Part shown: piece after piece, positions 8,715-16,225 of the stretch
How positions within the stretch are numbered: position 1 is the stretch's first letter
Layout: every line of letters starts with the position of its first letter
DNA from: an uncultured bacterium
GTDB taxonomy: Bacteria > Bacteroidota > Bacteroidia > Bacteroidales > Bacteroidaceae
Reading direction: 5' to 3'
NCBI GenBank assembly: GCA_905215345.1
Contig: CAJMPR010000030.1
Span: forward strand, 1 to 40,354
Length of the DNA stretch: 40,354 bases
Program-made: the position numbers and the translations under genes
The notes under the pieces: generated by a model
The model's input: only the letters and a program-made list of their open reading frames with translations
Told to the model about the DNA's origin: nothing
Databases searched by the model: none

Positions 8715-10463
8715 ATGAAACTGCGTAAGATAAAAAATATATTGGCTGTGGCAGCCGCAGGGATATTGTTACAATCCTGCTTGGATTTAGACCCGCAAGA
8801 CCAGTTGGCCGAGACTAATATTTGGAGTTCTCCGAATGATTACGAGCTTTTTGCCAATCAGTTTTATGGCTGGACCCGCGATTTCAGTGAACTCGATAAT
8901 AACTCAACCAAACCGTTGCACTCTGATTATAACTCGGACTTGTTTACTTGCAAGGACGACCGTAATCGATTCAGTAACGGTACTAACTCCGTACAGGAGT
9001 CCGATGGGAACTATGGAACGGCCTACTCTCATATCCGCCGCACTAACCTGCTGTTGCAGAATGCTGAGAACTATTCTGATCAGGCTGCTATTGCACAGTA
9101 TGTAGGGGAAGCAAAATTCTTCCGAGCTTACACCTATTTTGATTTGGTACAGCTTTATGGAAACGCCATTATCGTTCAGAAGCCGTTGGATGTTACCTCA
9201 CCGGAATTGAAAGTCGCCCAGAACGACCGCAGCGAGGTAATCGACTTCGTGCTCCAAGACTTGGAAGAAGCTGCCGCCCTGCTGCCCAAATTCTCCGAAC
9301 TGACCGGTGAGGATAATGGACGTATCAGCCGTGAAGGTTGCTGGGCTTTTATTTCGAGAGTGGCTTTGTATGAAGGTACCTGGCAGAAGTTTCGTGGAAA
9401 TGCGGAAAGAGGGAATACATTATTGGATACAGCAGCAAAAGCTTCTAAGAAAGTGATTGACAGCAAGACATTCAGTTTGTTCAAACCTGAAGTGTTAGGT
9501 GACAGCGCACAGAAATATATGTTTATCCTGGAAGATGTGAAATCCAATCCTGCCGGTTTGCAGAAGAGTGCCAACAAGGAATATATCTTCTCTCGCCGTC
9601 ACGACGAAGTGCTTGCACCTATCGGTAAGAACATTACCAAAGGTAGTTTGATTAACGTAATCTGGGTAAACCGTAAATTTGCCAATATGTACCTTTGCCA
9701 GAACGGACTTCCTATTACTTATAACGGTACTACCAATCCTTTGTTTAAGGGATATAGCAAGATGGACTCCGAGTTTATGAACCGTGATAACCGTATGCGT
9801 TATACATTAGCCCGTCCGCATGATAATTTCTGGAGTAACAACAATCCTCGTGTCACCTGGCTGGGCGATGCCGAAGATTTGAAATCAGCTTCTATCAAGA
9901 ACTATATTCCTGATACCGGAACGGGTTATCACAACCAGAAGTGGGCTGCTGAACGTGCTGTGAAAGATAACTTCGAAGGATATGATTATCCCATTATCCG
10001 TTATGCGGAAGTGTTGTTGAACTATGCCGAAGCGGTTTTCGAGCGTGACGGAGAAATCTCCGATGCCGACCTCAATCTCTCTTTGAACTTGGTTCGTTGC
10101 CGTATCAATACCAATATGCCGAAGTTAACGGGTAGTTTCGTAACCAAGAATGGCCTGGACATGCAAACTGAAATTCGCCGGGAACGTACCATTGAACTTT
10201 ACAACGAAGGTTTCCGTCTGGATGACCTGAAACGCTGGAAGACGGCTGAAACCGAGATGCCGCAAGATATCCTGGGTATTCAGTGGAAGGGTACGGAGTA
10301 CGAGACTAAATGGGCTAAATGTCCTCATCCCAAGAATAATGAAGGTATCCTTGTTTTAGAAACAGACCGTAAGTGGGAAGACAAACATTATTTGTTCCCC
10401 TTGCCGAAAGACCAATTGCAGTTGAACCCGAATTTGGTGCAAAACCCGGGTTGGACAAAATAG
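8715..10463 (+). CDS. SusD-like glycan-binding lipoprotein
   Basis: A 582-residue RagB/SusD-family lipoprotein. The signal peptide ends in a lipobox with Cys at residue 22 (ILLQSC), which would be lipidated. Family landmarks include LDLDPQDQLAETNIW near the N-terminus, the TPR-like segment AQYVGEAKFFRAYTYFDLVQLYG, and the C-terminal motif YPIIRYAEVLLNYAEA followed by IRRERTIELYNEGFRLDDLKRW. It sits on the cell surface as the lid of the SusC-like channel. The start codon lies 12 bases after the susC stop, so the two are certainly co-transcribed. Confidence 0.95.
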   Translation: MKLRKIKNILAVAAAGILLQSCLDLDPQDQLAETNIWSSPNDYELFANQFYGWTRDFSELDNNSTKPLHSDYNSDLFTCKDDRNRFSNGTNSVQESDGNYGTAYSHIRRTNLLLQNAENYSDQAAIAQYVGEAKFFRAYTYFDLVQLYGNAIIVQKPLDVTSPELKVAQNDRSEVIDFVLQDLEEAAALLPKFSELTGEDNGRISREGCWAFISRVALYEGTWQKFRGNAERGNTLLDTAAKASKKVIDSKTFSLFKPEVLGDSAQKYMFILEDVKSNPAGLQKSANKEYIFSRRHDEVLAPIGKNITKGSLINVIWVNRKFANMYLCQNGLPITYNGTTNPLFKGYSKMDSEFMNRDNRMRYTLARPHDNFWSNNNPRVTWLGDAEDLKSASIKNYIPDTGTGYHNQKWAAERAVKDNFEGYDYPIIRYAEVLLNYAEAVFERDGEISDADLNLSLNLVRCRINTNMPKLTGSFVTKNGLDMQTEIRRERTIELYNEGFRLDDLKRWKTAETEMPQDILGIQWKGTEYETKWAKCPHPKNNEGILVLETDRKWEDKHYLFPLPKDQLQLNPNLVQNPGWTK

Positions 10464-10490
10464 TAATGAACCTGTTAAACAAAGAGTGAT

Positions 10491-11903
10491 ATGAAAAATA
10501 GAACTATTTTAATATTGGCAGGCTGCCTGGCATTGGCTGCGTGCAATGATGATAAAGAGCTTACCTTGGGAATGTCCGAGAATCAGCTCATCAACACCAT
10601 TGACTTGAAAGTCACTCCCCAACTGCCCGTAGCCGTGGGGATGGATACCACAATTGTATATAGTGTTTTACCCGAAGATGCCGCGAATACCGAAGTCATT
10701 TGGAGTTCTTCTGATGAAAAGGTCGCAACGGTTTCACAGAATGGTACGATTACCGGTCTTTCCGAAGGGGAAGCAGTGATAACCGTGATGCCGGCTATCG
10801 GCTTCGGAGTGACGAACGTTACCTTGCAAAGTATCGAGGTAAAAGTGATTTCCGAAATCATTAAAGCCACTGCGATTGAGTTTACCAATAAAGACGACCA
10901 GGGCAATGCGATTACTGAGTTATATCAGACGGATAATCTGGAATTGACTTATAATATCCTACCCGCCGACCATACTTATTCTTATATAACCTATGGTAGC
11001 AGTGATGAAACTTTGGCTACGGTAGATGAGAAGGGAGTAGTGACAGGTGTTCAGCCGGGTGAAGTTACGATTTATGCTTATACTCACGACCGTAGCAATA
11101 CGGTGGGTAAATATAACCTGAAGATTCTTCCTTATATTCCGGTAGAGGATATTACGATTAAGCCATATAGCGAGAACCTCTATATGTATCAGACGATAAC
11201 ACTGGATTATATCATGACTCCTGCATCAGCTACTGCAAGTACAGTTAAATGGACATCGAGCGATGAAAATATAGCTACTGTTAAGCAAGGTAAGGTAACC
11301 GCTGTAGGCTTTGGCACAGTAACTATTACTGCCGAATGTATTGCGAATGGCAATTCTGCTTCAACAATCGTCACTATTGAACCGGGCTGGTGGATTTGGG
11401 ACAAGCGTAATAGTTTCAGAGACTGGATACCTAACTCTCAATATGCCAGTGGATATGTAGTTGAGAACGGCAAAATGACTGTTACGTTGAAAAGTGGTAC
11501 GAAATGGCGTGGAGATATACAGTTTGTAGCAAAGGACAAACCGTTCCATGCCGGTAATTATCCTATAGTTGCAATAAAGTGTAGTTTCCCGAATTTGGTA
11601 ATGAATGGCATAAACTTGGATGTTGCCGTTACTCCTACTAACAATGATTTGAAAGGTAATTGCAGTAGTAAAAAGAATATGGCTTTGGGAGATGGTACCT
11701 ATGTATATTATTGGAATATAGCTGAAGGTTATAAAGGAATATCAGTTGCCGATATGACTAATTTTACTACTTTCCAGTTTAAGCTGGCGGATCTTCCTGC
11801 TACAAGCTGGTCTGAGGGTAAATATGATATTTACTGGATACGGACATTTACTTCTGAAGCAGCTATGCAGAGTTATATTAATAATGAAAATAATGCGGAT
11901 TGA
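10491..11903 (+). CDS. surface lipoprotein with three Big_2-like Ig domains (candidate surface glycan-binding protein)
   Basis: A 470-residue lipoprotein with its lipobox Cys at residue 18 (LALAAC). Three bacterial Ig-like (Big_2) domains follow at about 35-120, 125-215 and 218-300. They are marked by repeated WSSSDEKVATVSQNG, GSSDETLATVDEKG and WTSSDENIATV segments, each followed by a G..TIT/A strand. The C-terminal domain (about 305-465, W-rich, starting GWWIWDKRNSFRDWIP) looks like a beta-sandwich carbohydrate-binding module and resembles domains seen in other lipoproteins placed after SusD. By position it is the SusE/F or SGBP-B equivalent: the Ig domains would act as a stalk and the C-terminal domain would bind glycan. 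The role is inferred from position and architecture. It is only 1 base from the next gene, so translation is probably coupled. Confidence 0.8.
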   Translation: MKNRTILILAGCLALAACNDDKELTLGMSENQLINTIDLKVTPQLPVAVGMDTTIVYSVLPEDAANTEVIWSSSDEKVATVSQNGTITGLSEGEAVITVMPAIGFGVTNVTLQSIEVKVISEIIKATAIEFTNKDDQGNAITELYQTDNLELTYNILPADHTYSYITYGSSDETLATVDEKGVVTGVQPGEVTIYAYTHDRSNTVGKYNLKILPYIPVEDITIKPYSENLYMYQTITLDYIMTPASATASTVKWTSSDENIATVKQGKVTAVGFGTVTITAECIANGNSASTIVTIEPGWWIWDKRNSFRDWIPNSQYASGYVVENGKMTVTLKSGTKWRGDIQFVAKDKPFHAGNYPIVAIKCSFPNLVMNGINLDVAVTPTNNDLKGNCSSKKNMALGDGTYVYYWNIAEGYKGISVADMTNFTTFQFKLADLPATSWSEGKYDIYWIRTFTSEAAMQSYINNENNAD

Positions 11904-11904
11904 T

Positions 11905-13266
11905 ATGAAGACAAGTTTTATTTATACATTGGCAATGACGGCTGCAATCAGCTTCTGTTCATGCTCGGAGATAGAAAACGGTTCCTCCATCAATTTTGAT
12001 GAATGGGAGGCACCGGAGTCTGAAAAAGAATATACGTTGCAACATCCTTGTATGTTGCATACGGAAAAGGATTTTGAATATGTAAAAGGGAAAGTGGCTT
12101 CACAAGCCACGCCTTGGAAAGAAGCTTATGCCCGGTTGGAGAGTAGTAACAATGCAACGGATACATATACGGCGACTCCTTATGAATGGATAAAGCGTTT
12201 GGACCAGAATAACTGGCAGGGTAAACATCCTGATTTTAATAATTTCAGCTATTTGGCGAAGGATGCCGTAGCCGCTTATCAGTTGGCATTGCGTTGGAAA
12301 CTATCAGGTGAAACGAAGTATGCCGATGCGGGTAAGAAGATACTCAATGATTGGGCAAAGAACTGCAAAGGCATCTATCGGGAGAATGGAAAATTGATTG
12401 ACCCTAACGAATATTTGATTGGCATCCAAGGTTATCAGTTAGCTAATGCCGCCGAGATTTTACGTGATTATAATGAGTGGGGTAAGACGGACGAATTCAA
12501 AGCTTTTGTAACTTGGATAGACAATACATTCTATACTATGGCGGATGATTTTCTGAAGAATCATAATAATACCACCGACCACTACTGGCTAAACTGGGAT
12601 TTGGCACAGATGACCGCTATTCTCTCTATCGGTATTCTGGCGGATAATCAGGAAAAGATTAATCAGGCTATTCTTTACTTCAAGAACGGTATCGGTGCAG
12701 GAAATATTCAGAAGGCGGTAGTTGCTCTCCATGACGATCCGGACGGTTCGGGTGAGAAACTCGGTCAGTGCCAGGAGTCGGGACGCGACCAGGGACATGC
12801 CATGTTGTGCTGTGCTTTGATGGGATATTTCTGCCAGATGGCTTATAATATCGGTGAAGACCTTTATGCTTACGACAATTACCGTGTAGTTGCCATGGCC
12901 GAATATGTAGCCAAGTATAATGTGTTCAAAGAAGAACATGCCGACAAAATGCCGAGTGGTGACAATGCTTATTTCACTTATAGCCGCGTAGGATTCCCCT
13001 ATACTTCTTACACTTATGGGGATGTAAAGATGAATGAACTCTCTGCCGTAGAGTTGAGTGCCGGTGAAGGTGAAAAAGGTCGTGGAGGCAAACGCCCGGT
13101 TTGGGATTTATGGTATGGACATTGCAAGCAGGCAGGCGTCAGCGCTAAATACTGTGGTGAGTTTGCGAAGCGTCTTCGTCCCGATGCAGGGCCCGAAGGA
13201 TATGGTAACTCCGGTGGCGCTCTTGACCAACTGGGTTACAGTACCTTGATGTATTATCGTGAGTAA
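11905..13266 (+). CDS. alginate-lyase-fold polysaccharide lyase, lipoprotein
   Basis: A protein of 453 residues from the ATG at 11905. A longer in-frame start at 11824 overlaps the upstream gene and lacks a signal sequence at its N-terminus. The lipobox lies in ISFCSC (Cys 18 or 20). The mature protein has the helical toroid pattern of the alginate lyase superfamily (Pfam PF05426). Support includes the helix pair YLAKDAVAAYQLALRWKLSG, the segment DHYWLNWDLAQM, and the motif QCQESGRDQGH (R294, D295, H298), which is typical of this group. It is most likely a surface lyase that cleaves next to a uronic acid (glucuronate or mannuronate type) by beta-elimination, and PL38-like enzymes are a candidate family. 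The GH88 at 23947, which acts on lyase products, supports this. Family number and substrate remain open. Confidence 0.75.
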   Translation: MKTSFIYTLAMTAAISFCSCSEIENGSSINFDEWEAPESEKEYTLQHPCMLHTEKDFEYVKGKVASQATPWKEAYARLESSNNATDTYTATPYEWIKRLDQNNWQGKHPDFNNFSYLAKDAVAAYQLALRWKLSGETKYADAGKKILNDWAKNCKGIYRENGKLIDPNEYLIGIQGYQLANAAEILRDYNEWGKTDEFKAFVTWIDNTFYTMADDFLKNHNNTTDHYWLNWDLAQMTAILSIGILADNQEKINQAILYFKNGIGAGNIQKAVVALHDDPDGSGEKLGQCQESGRDQGHAMLCCALMGYFCQMAYNIGEDLYAYDNYRVVAMAEYVAKYNVFKEEHADKMPSGDNAYFTYSRVGFPYTSYTYGDVKMNELSAVELSAGEGEKGRGGKRPVWDLWYGHCKQAGVSAKYCGEFAKRLRPDAGPEGYGNSGGALDQLGYSTLMYYRE

Positions 13267-13289
13267 TCTCAAAAAATATGAGAAACGTT

Positions 13290-13309
13290 TGAGCGGTGGT
13301 TGCCGCTCA
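13290..13309 (+). other. intergenic hairpin between lyase and fimbrillin-like genes
   Basis: TGAGCGG and CCGCTCA form a perfect 7-bp stem with a 6-base loop, 24 bases after the lyase stop. No T tract follows. It looks like an mRNA-stability or partial attenuation element within the operon rather than a full terminator. Confidence 0.45.
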
Positions 13310-13370
13310 TTCGTATCTTACTGCAAACAGGCAACCTTACTGATAGAAAAACATAAAAACAAAGATAGTT

Positions 13371-14333
13371 ATGAAAGGAAAACTTTTGTTGACCATTGTC
13401 TTGACACTATTCCTGACTTCGTGTGAAAAAGACGATGCTACCGATCATTCGGGAGCTGAAGTGAAGTTTACTGCCGGTTTTATACCACTAAGTTCTTCTT
13501 CCCCTTCTTCTCCTAATACCCGCCTGACTACCAACAACAACTGGGCAGGACTTTCCGATCGTACCATAGCAATAGAGATAGACGGAGTGGTGAAATCTTA
13601 TGTTGTCGATGAATCAGGCAACCTGACATCTGCCGATCCCTTTTATTGGGGAAATAAAACAGAACTGAAAGTGAATGCTTGGTATCCGTATAATGGGGGC
13701 ACCAAACCTGAAACACCGGTTGTTAAAGCTGATCAAAGAGGTAGTGGCTATTGGGAGAGCGATCATCTGGAAGTGGTGACGCTGAGTGTATTACCCGAGA
13801 AACCTAATCTTTCTTTCCGCCACCGTACTACACAATTGTTATGTGACCTGAATAAAACAACAGGCATTAGCGATAACGGTGTAAAAGTACGTTTCCTTAA
13901 TCTGGCTGGAGTGGAAAGCGGGAATACTGTTCAGGCTACTGCCGATTGTAGGGCTTTGGTCGTACCGCAAGCTATACCTGCCGGTACGGAGTTTATGGAA
14001 ATCACTTTGAAAGATAACCGTACCTTCACATACACACTCGAAGAAGACCTGAGTTTGGAACAAGATCATTCTATGGGTATAGAGATTGAAGCATCAGAAA
14101 AAGGTATCAAGGTGACGTTTACCGACTCGACTACATGGAATGGAAATAGCGACGATGTCAATGGAAACACTTCTACGGTAAATCCTGGAGCAGGTGATGC
14201 GGACTGGAGTGGAAATACGGATGATGTTGTCGGCGGAATTCCTTCTATCAAGCCCGGGAATGAGAATTCTCCCACTTGGAATGGTGAAGAAGTGTCTGTT
14301 GACGGTGAAAAGCAAACAATTAATAAAGAATAG
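13371..14333 (+). CDS. fimbrillin-like lipoprotein with C-terminal W-anchored repeats
   Basis: A 320-residue lipoprotein (lipobox Cys 18, FLTSC). The N-terminal domain resembles Bacteroidales fimbrillins (FimA/Mfa type): a low-complexity Ser/Pro start, TRLTTNNNWAG, DPFYWGN, LKVNAWYPYNGG, and later LSFRHRTTQLLCDL, all typical of the two Ig-like strands of these proteins. The C-terminal tail holds three degenerate units of 23-24 residues, each starting with Trp (W256, W279, W303) in a W(N/S)GN(S/T)DDV.G pattern. It sits after the lyase, 20 bases from a second fimbrillin-like gene. No usher, tip or Mfa2-type anchor gene is present, so it may be a surface glycan-binding protein of the PUL rather than a pilus subunit. 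Confidence 0.7.
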   Translation: MKGKLLLTIVLTLFLTSCEKDDATDHSGAEVKFTAGFIPLSSSSPSSPNTRLTTNNNWAGLSDRTIAIEIDGVVKSYVVDESGNLTSADPFYWGNKTELKVNAWYPYNGGTKPETPVVKADQRGSGYWESDHLEVVTLSVLPEKPNLSFRHRTTQLLCDLNKTTGISDNGVKVRFLNLAGVESGNTVQATADCRALVVPQAIPAGTEFMEITLKDNRTFTYTLEEDLSLEQDHSMGIEIEASEKGIKVTFTDSTTWNGNSDDVNGNTSTVNPGAGDADWSGNTDDVVGGIPSIKPGNENSPTWNGEEVSVDGEKQTINKE

Positions 14334-14353
14334 AAACAATAAAATATATAATT

Positions 14354-15994
14354 ATGAAAAACATTTTTAGACTATCAGTAATGTTGTTGGCGGCAACTAT
14401 GGCAGTTGGTTGTAGCCAGAATGAAGAACCGGAAGTTGTTGTCCCCGTACAAGGTGATGCACTGACCGTTATGGTTACAGCCAATGATTTTCATTCAGTA
14501 GAACCGGCATCACGTGCCGTAGAGAATGGATATACTACTACATTCGAAGCCGGGAAAGACCAGATTGGTATTTATGCCATATCAAAGACAGATGGCAAAG
14601 TTTTCATCAAAAACCGTCCTTTGAAGAAAGGCGATGACGGAAACTGGACAGGTGATAAAATCTATTACTACAAGAATACCGATTATATTGCTTATTTTCC
14701 ATATACGGAAAAACTTTCTGCAGAAACCATTACTTCGGAAGAAGATATTGTATCGTACTTCAATAGTAAATTGGTTAAGGAGCAGGGAACCAAAGAAGCA
14801 TATTATGCCTGCGACCTAATGTCTGCCAAGATAGAGGCCGCTAATGTGGTGGAAAACGGTGAACTTAATTTTGATTTTGCCCATAAGTTATCCATGATTG
14901 AGGTAAAACTTCCTGTACGCGACTATAAGACCTCAGAGGCAGCCGATGCATACGCTTATTATGTACCTGTTGATTTAACATTGACCGTAAATGGAGATAA
15001 TTATACAGCTTATGCTATTGATAAAGGCGTGTACCGTTGTATTGTCGCTCCTACTGAAGAAGGAGCAAAGCTGAATGTCGAAGGTTCATTCTTTGATATA
15101 GATGCTCCGGTTACTTTCTCAAAAAACGATATTACTTTAGCAGCGGGAAATTACCAGAAGTTGAATGTTAATTATACCTATGACGGTTACAATCCGATAC
15201 GTCCTTTGCAAGTCGGTGATTACTATTATGCCGATGGTAATATCTATCCGGGTGATTTGGCTAATCCACCGGCAGCAAATTGTGTCGGAGTTATATTTGC
15301 TACGGAAGGTGTGAATGTAACGGACGGGACGAATACTTGGAATCATGCTTATGTGTTAGCGTTAAATGATGCGAATGCTAATTCATGCAAGTGGTCAAAT
15401 CTCACCACTGACCTAACAGCAGTACCTAATTATGCTACGGAACGCAAAAACAGTAGTGGTGGTGTTAGTGATGAAAATGTTGATATCTTGAGGAGCATGT
15501 TTGCAGATAAGGACGGATACTCTATTACCCATACTGTAAAGGCGCTTCCTGATTACAGTGAATCTCAATATCCGGCATTCTATGCCGCATTGAACTATGG
15601 TCTGCCTGAGAATACGTCTGGATGGTTTCTGCCAACTATGGGACAAATGGCCGATATGATTAATGCTTTTTCGAAAAGAGCGCAATCAACTTACGTATAT
15701 GGTCCAACTGAAAATGATCGTGGTACAGTATGGAACACTCCAAGTGATGCTCCAACGGTAACCGCAATGCTTAATCTGTATAAGCAATTAGTTGCTGTTG
15801 GTGGAACTTGGAATATTGCTGAACCCAGTATGACTGGTGATACTTCAAAAGGACTTCGTTGGTGGGTAGCTGCTGAACATAGCGCTAATAATGCATGGTG
15901 TATTGATATTAATTGTAAAAAGTTTGTAGCTTTGGTTCGAGGTGGAAATGCCTCTAATAATAATACATTTGTTCGCCCTGTATTGGCTTTCTAA
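14354..15994 (+). CDS. fimbrillin-like lipoprotein with C-terminal C-type-lectin/Lcl-like domain
   Basis: A 546-residue lipoprotein (lipobox Cys 20, MAVGC). Residues about 30-285 are fimbrillin-like (VTANDF, ASRAVENGYTTTFEAGKDQIGIYAI, YIAYFPYTEKLS, LNFDFAHKLSMIEVKL). From about 290 a second domain begins with RPLQVGDYYYADGNIYPG. It contains GWFLPTMGQMADMINAF, GLRWWVAAEHSANNAWCI and the ending NNNTFVRPVLAF. This matches the Lcl/DUF1566 or FISUMP-like C-type-lectin fold pattern seen in adhesins and in targets of diversity-generating retroelements. The domain probably binds a ligand, perhaps the PUL glycan. It is the last gene before the terminator at 16028-16070. Codon use becomes more A/T-rich towards the 3' end. 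Confidence 0.7.
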   Translation: MKNIFRLSVMLLAATMAVGCSQNEEPEVVVPVQGDALTVMVTANDFHSVEPASRAVENGYTTTFEAGKDQIGIYAISKTDGKVFIKNRPLKKGDDGNWTGDKIYYYKNTDYIAYFPYTEKLSAETITSEEDIVSYFNSKLVKEQGTKEAYYACDLMSAKIEAANVVENGELNFDFAHKLSMIEVKLPVRDYKTSEAADAYAYYVPVDLTLTVNGDNYTAYAIDKGVYRCIVAPTEEGAKLNVEGSFFDIDAPVTFSKNDITLAAGNYQKLNVNYTYDGYNPIRPLQVGDYYYADGNIYPGDLANPPAANCVGVIFATEGVNVTDGTNTWNHAYVLALNDANANSCKWSNLTTDLTAVPNYATERKNSSGGVSDENVDILRSMFADKDGYSITHTVKALPDYSESQYPAFYAALNYGLPENTSGWFLPTMGQMADMINAFSKRAQSTYVYGPTENDRGTVWNTPSDAPTVTAMLNLYKQLVAVGGTWNIAEPSMTGDTSKGLRWWVAAEHSANNAWCIDINCKKFVALVRGGNASNNNTFVRPVLAF

Positions 15995-16027
15995 GGTAGA
16001 GGAAGGTTAATTCAAATACAGTTTTGA

Positions 16028-16070
16028 ATATAAAAAGCGGTTGTCGGTTTTAGGCAATCGCTTTTTATAT
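16028..16070 (+). terminator. strong, possibly bidirectional terminator closing the SusCD operon
   Basis: A 16-bp inverted repeat with one G-T pair (left arm 16028-16043, right arm 16055-16070, 11-base loop) has an A run on the left and a T run on the right: AAAAAGCGGTTG pairs with CAATCGCTTTTT. It lies 33 bases after the last fimbrillin-like gene and separates the capture block from the enzyme block. Confidence 0.85.
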
Positions 16071-16121
16071 AGGTAGGAGATTATTGCCATTCTTTCTCGC
16101 TATTCGCGAGCCAGAACATGT

Positions 16122-16169
16122 AAAGAAATGCAGGTATGCACTGTTTCTTTCTGTTATTATTTATTTTTG
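16122..16169 (+). promoter_or_regulatory. hairpin and -7 box before the enzyme block
   Basis: AAAGAAATGCA (16122-16132) can pair partly with a TGCA...TTTCTTT segment (16137-16150). Downstream, TATTTTTG (16162-16169) matches TAnnTTTG and lies 56 bases before the ATG at 16226. No clear TTTG -33 box is seen at normal spacing, so the promoter may need an activator or an alternative sigma factor. Confidence 0.4.
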
Positions 16170-16225
16170 TTCCCGTTTAGGTAGTTGGGAGCTATTGTTC
16201 GTATTTAATATAAAAAGGATAGGAA

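Noticed and set aside
11824..11904. Longer N-terminus of the lyase
   Set aside because: The extension overlaps the previous gene and would put 27 residues in front of a clear lipoprotein signal peptide. The ATG at 11905 is right after the upstream stop codon.
13267..13289. Terminator between the lyase and fimbrillin-like genes
   Set aside because: The TCTCA/TGAGA pairing is only 5 bp, and the better hairpin at 13290-13309 lacks a T tract, so the operon probably continues.
15700..16225. Diversity-generating retroelement acting on the lectin-like domain of the second fimbrillin-like gene
   Set aside because: The RPVLAF ending and lectin-like fold resemble retroelement targets, but there is no reverse transcriptase gene and no template copy of the 3' end in the gap downstream.
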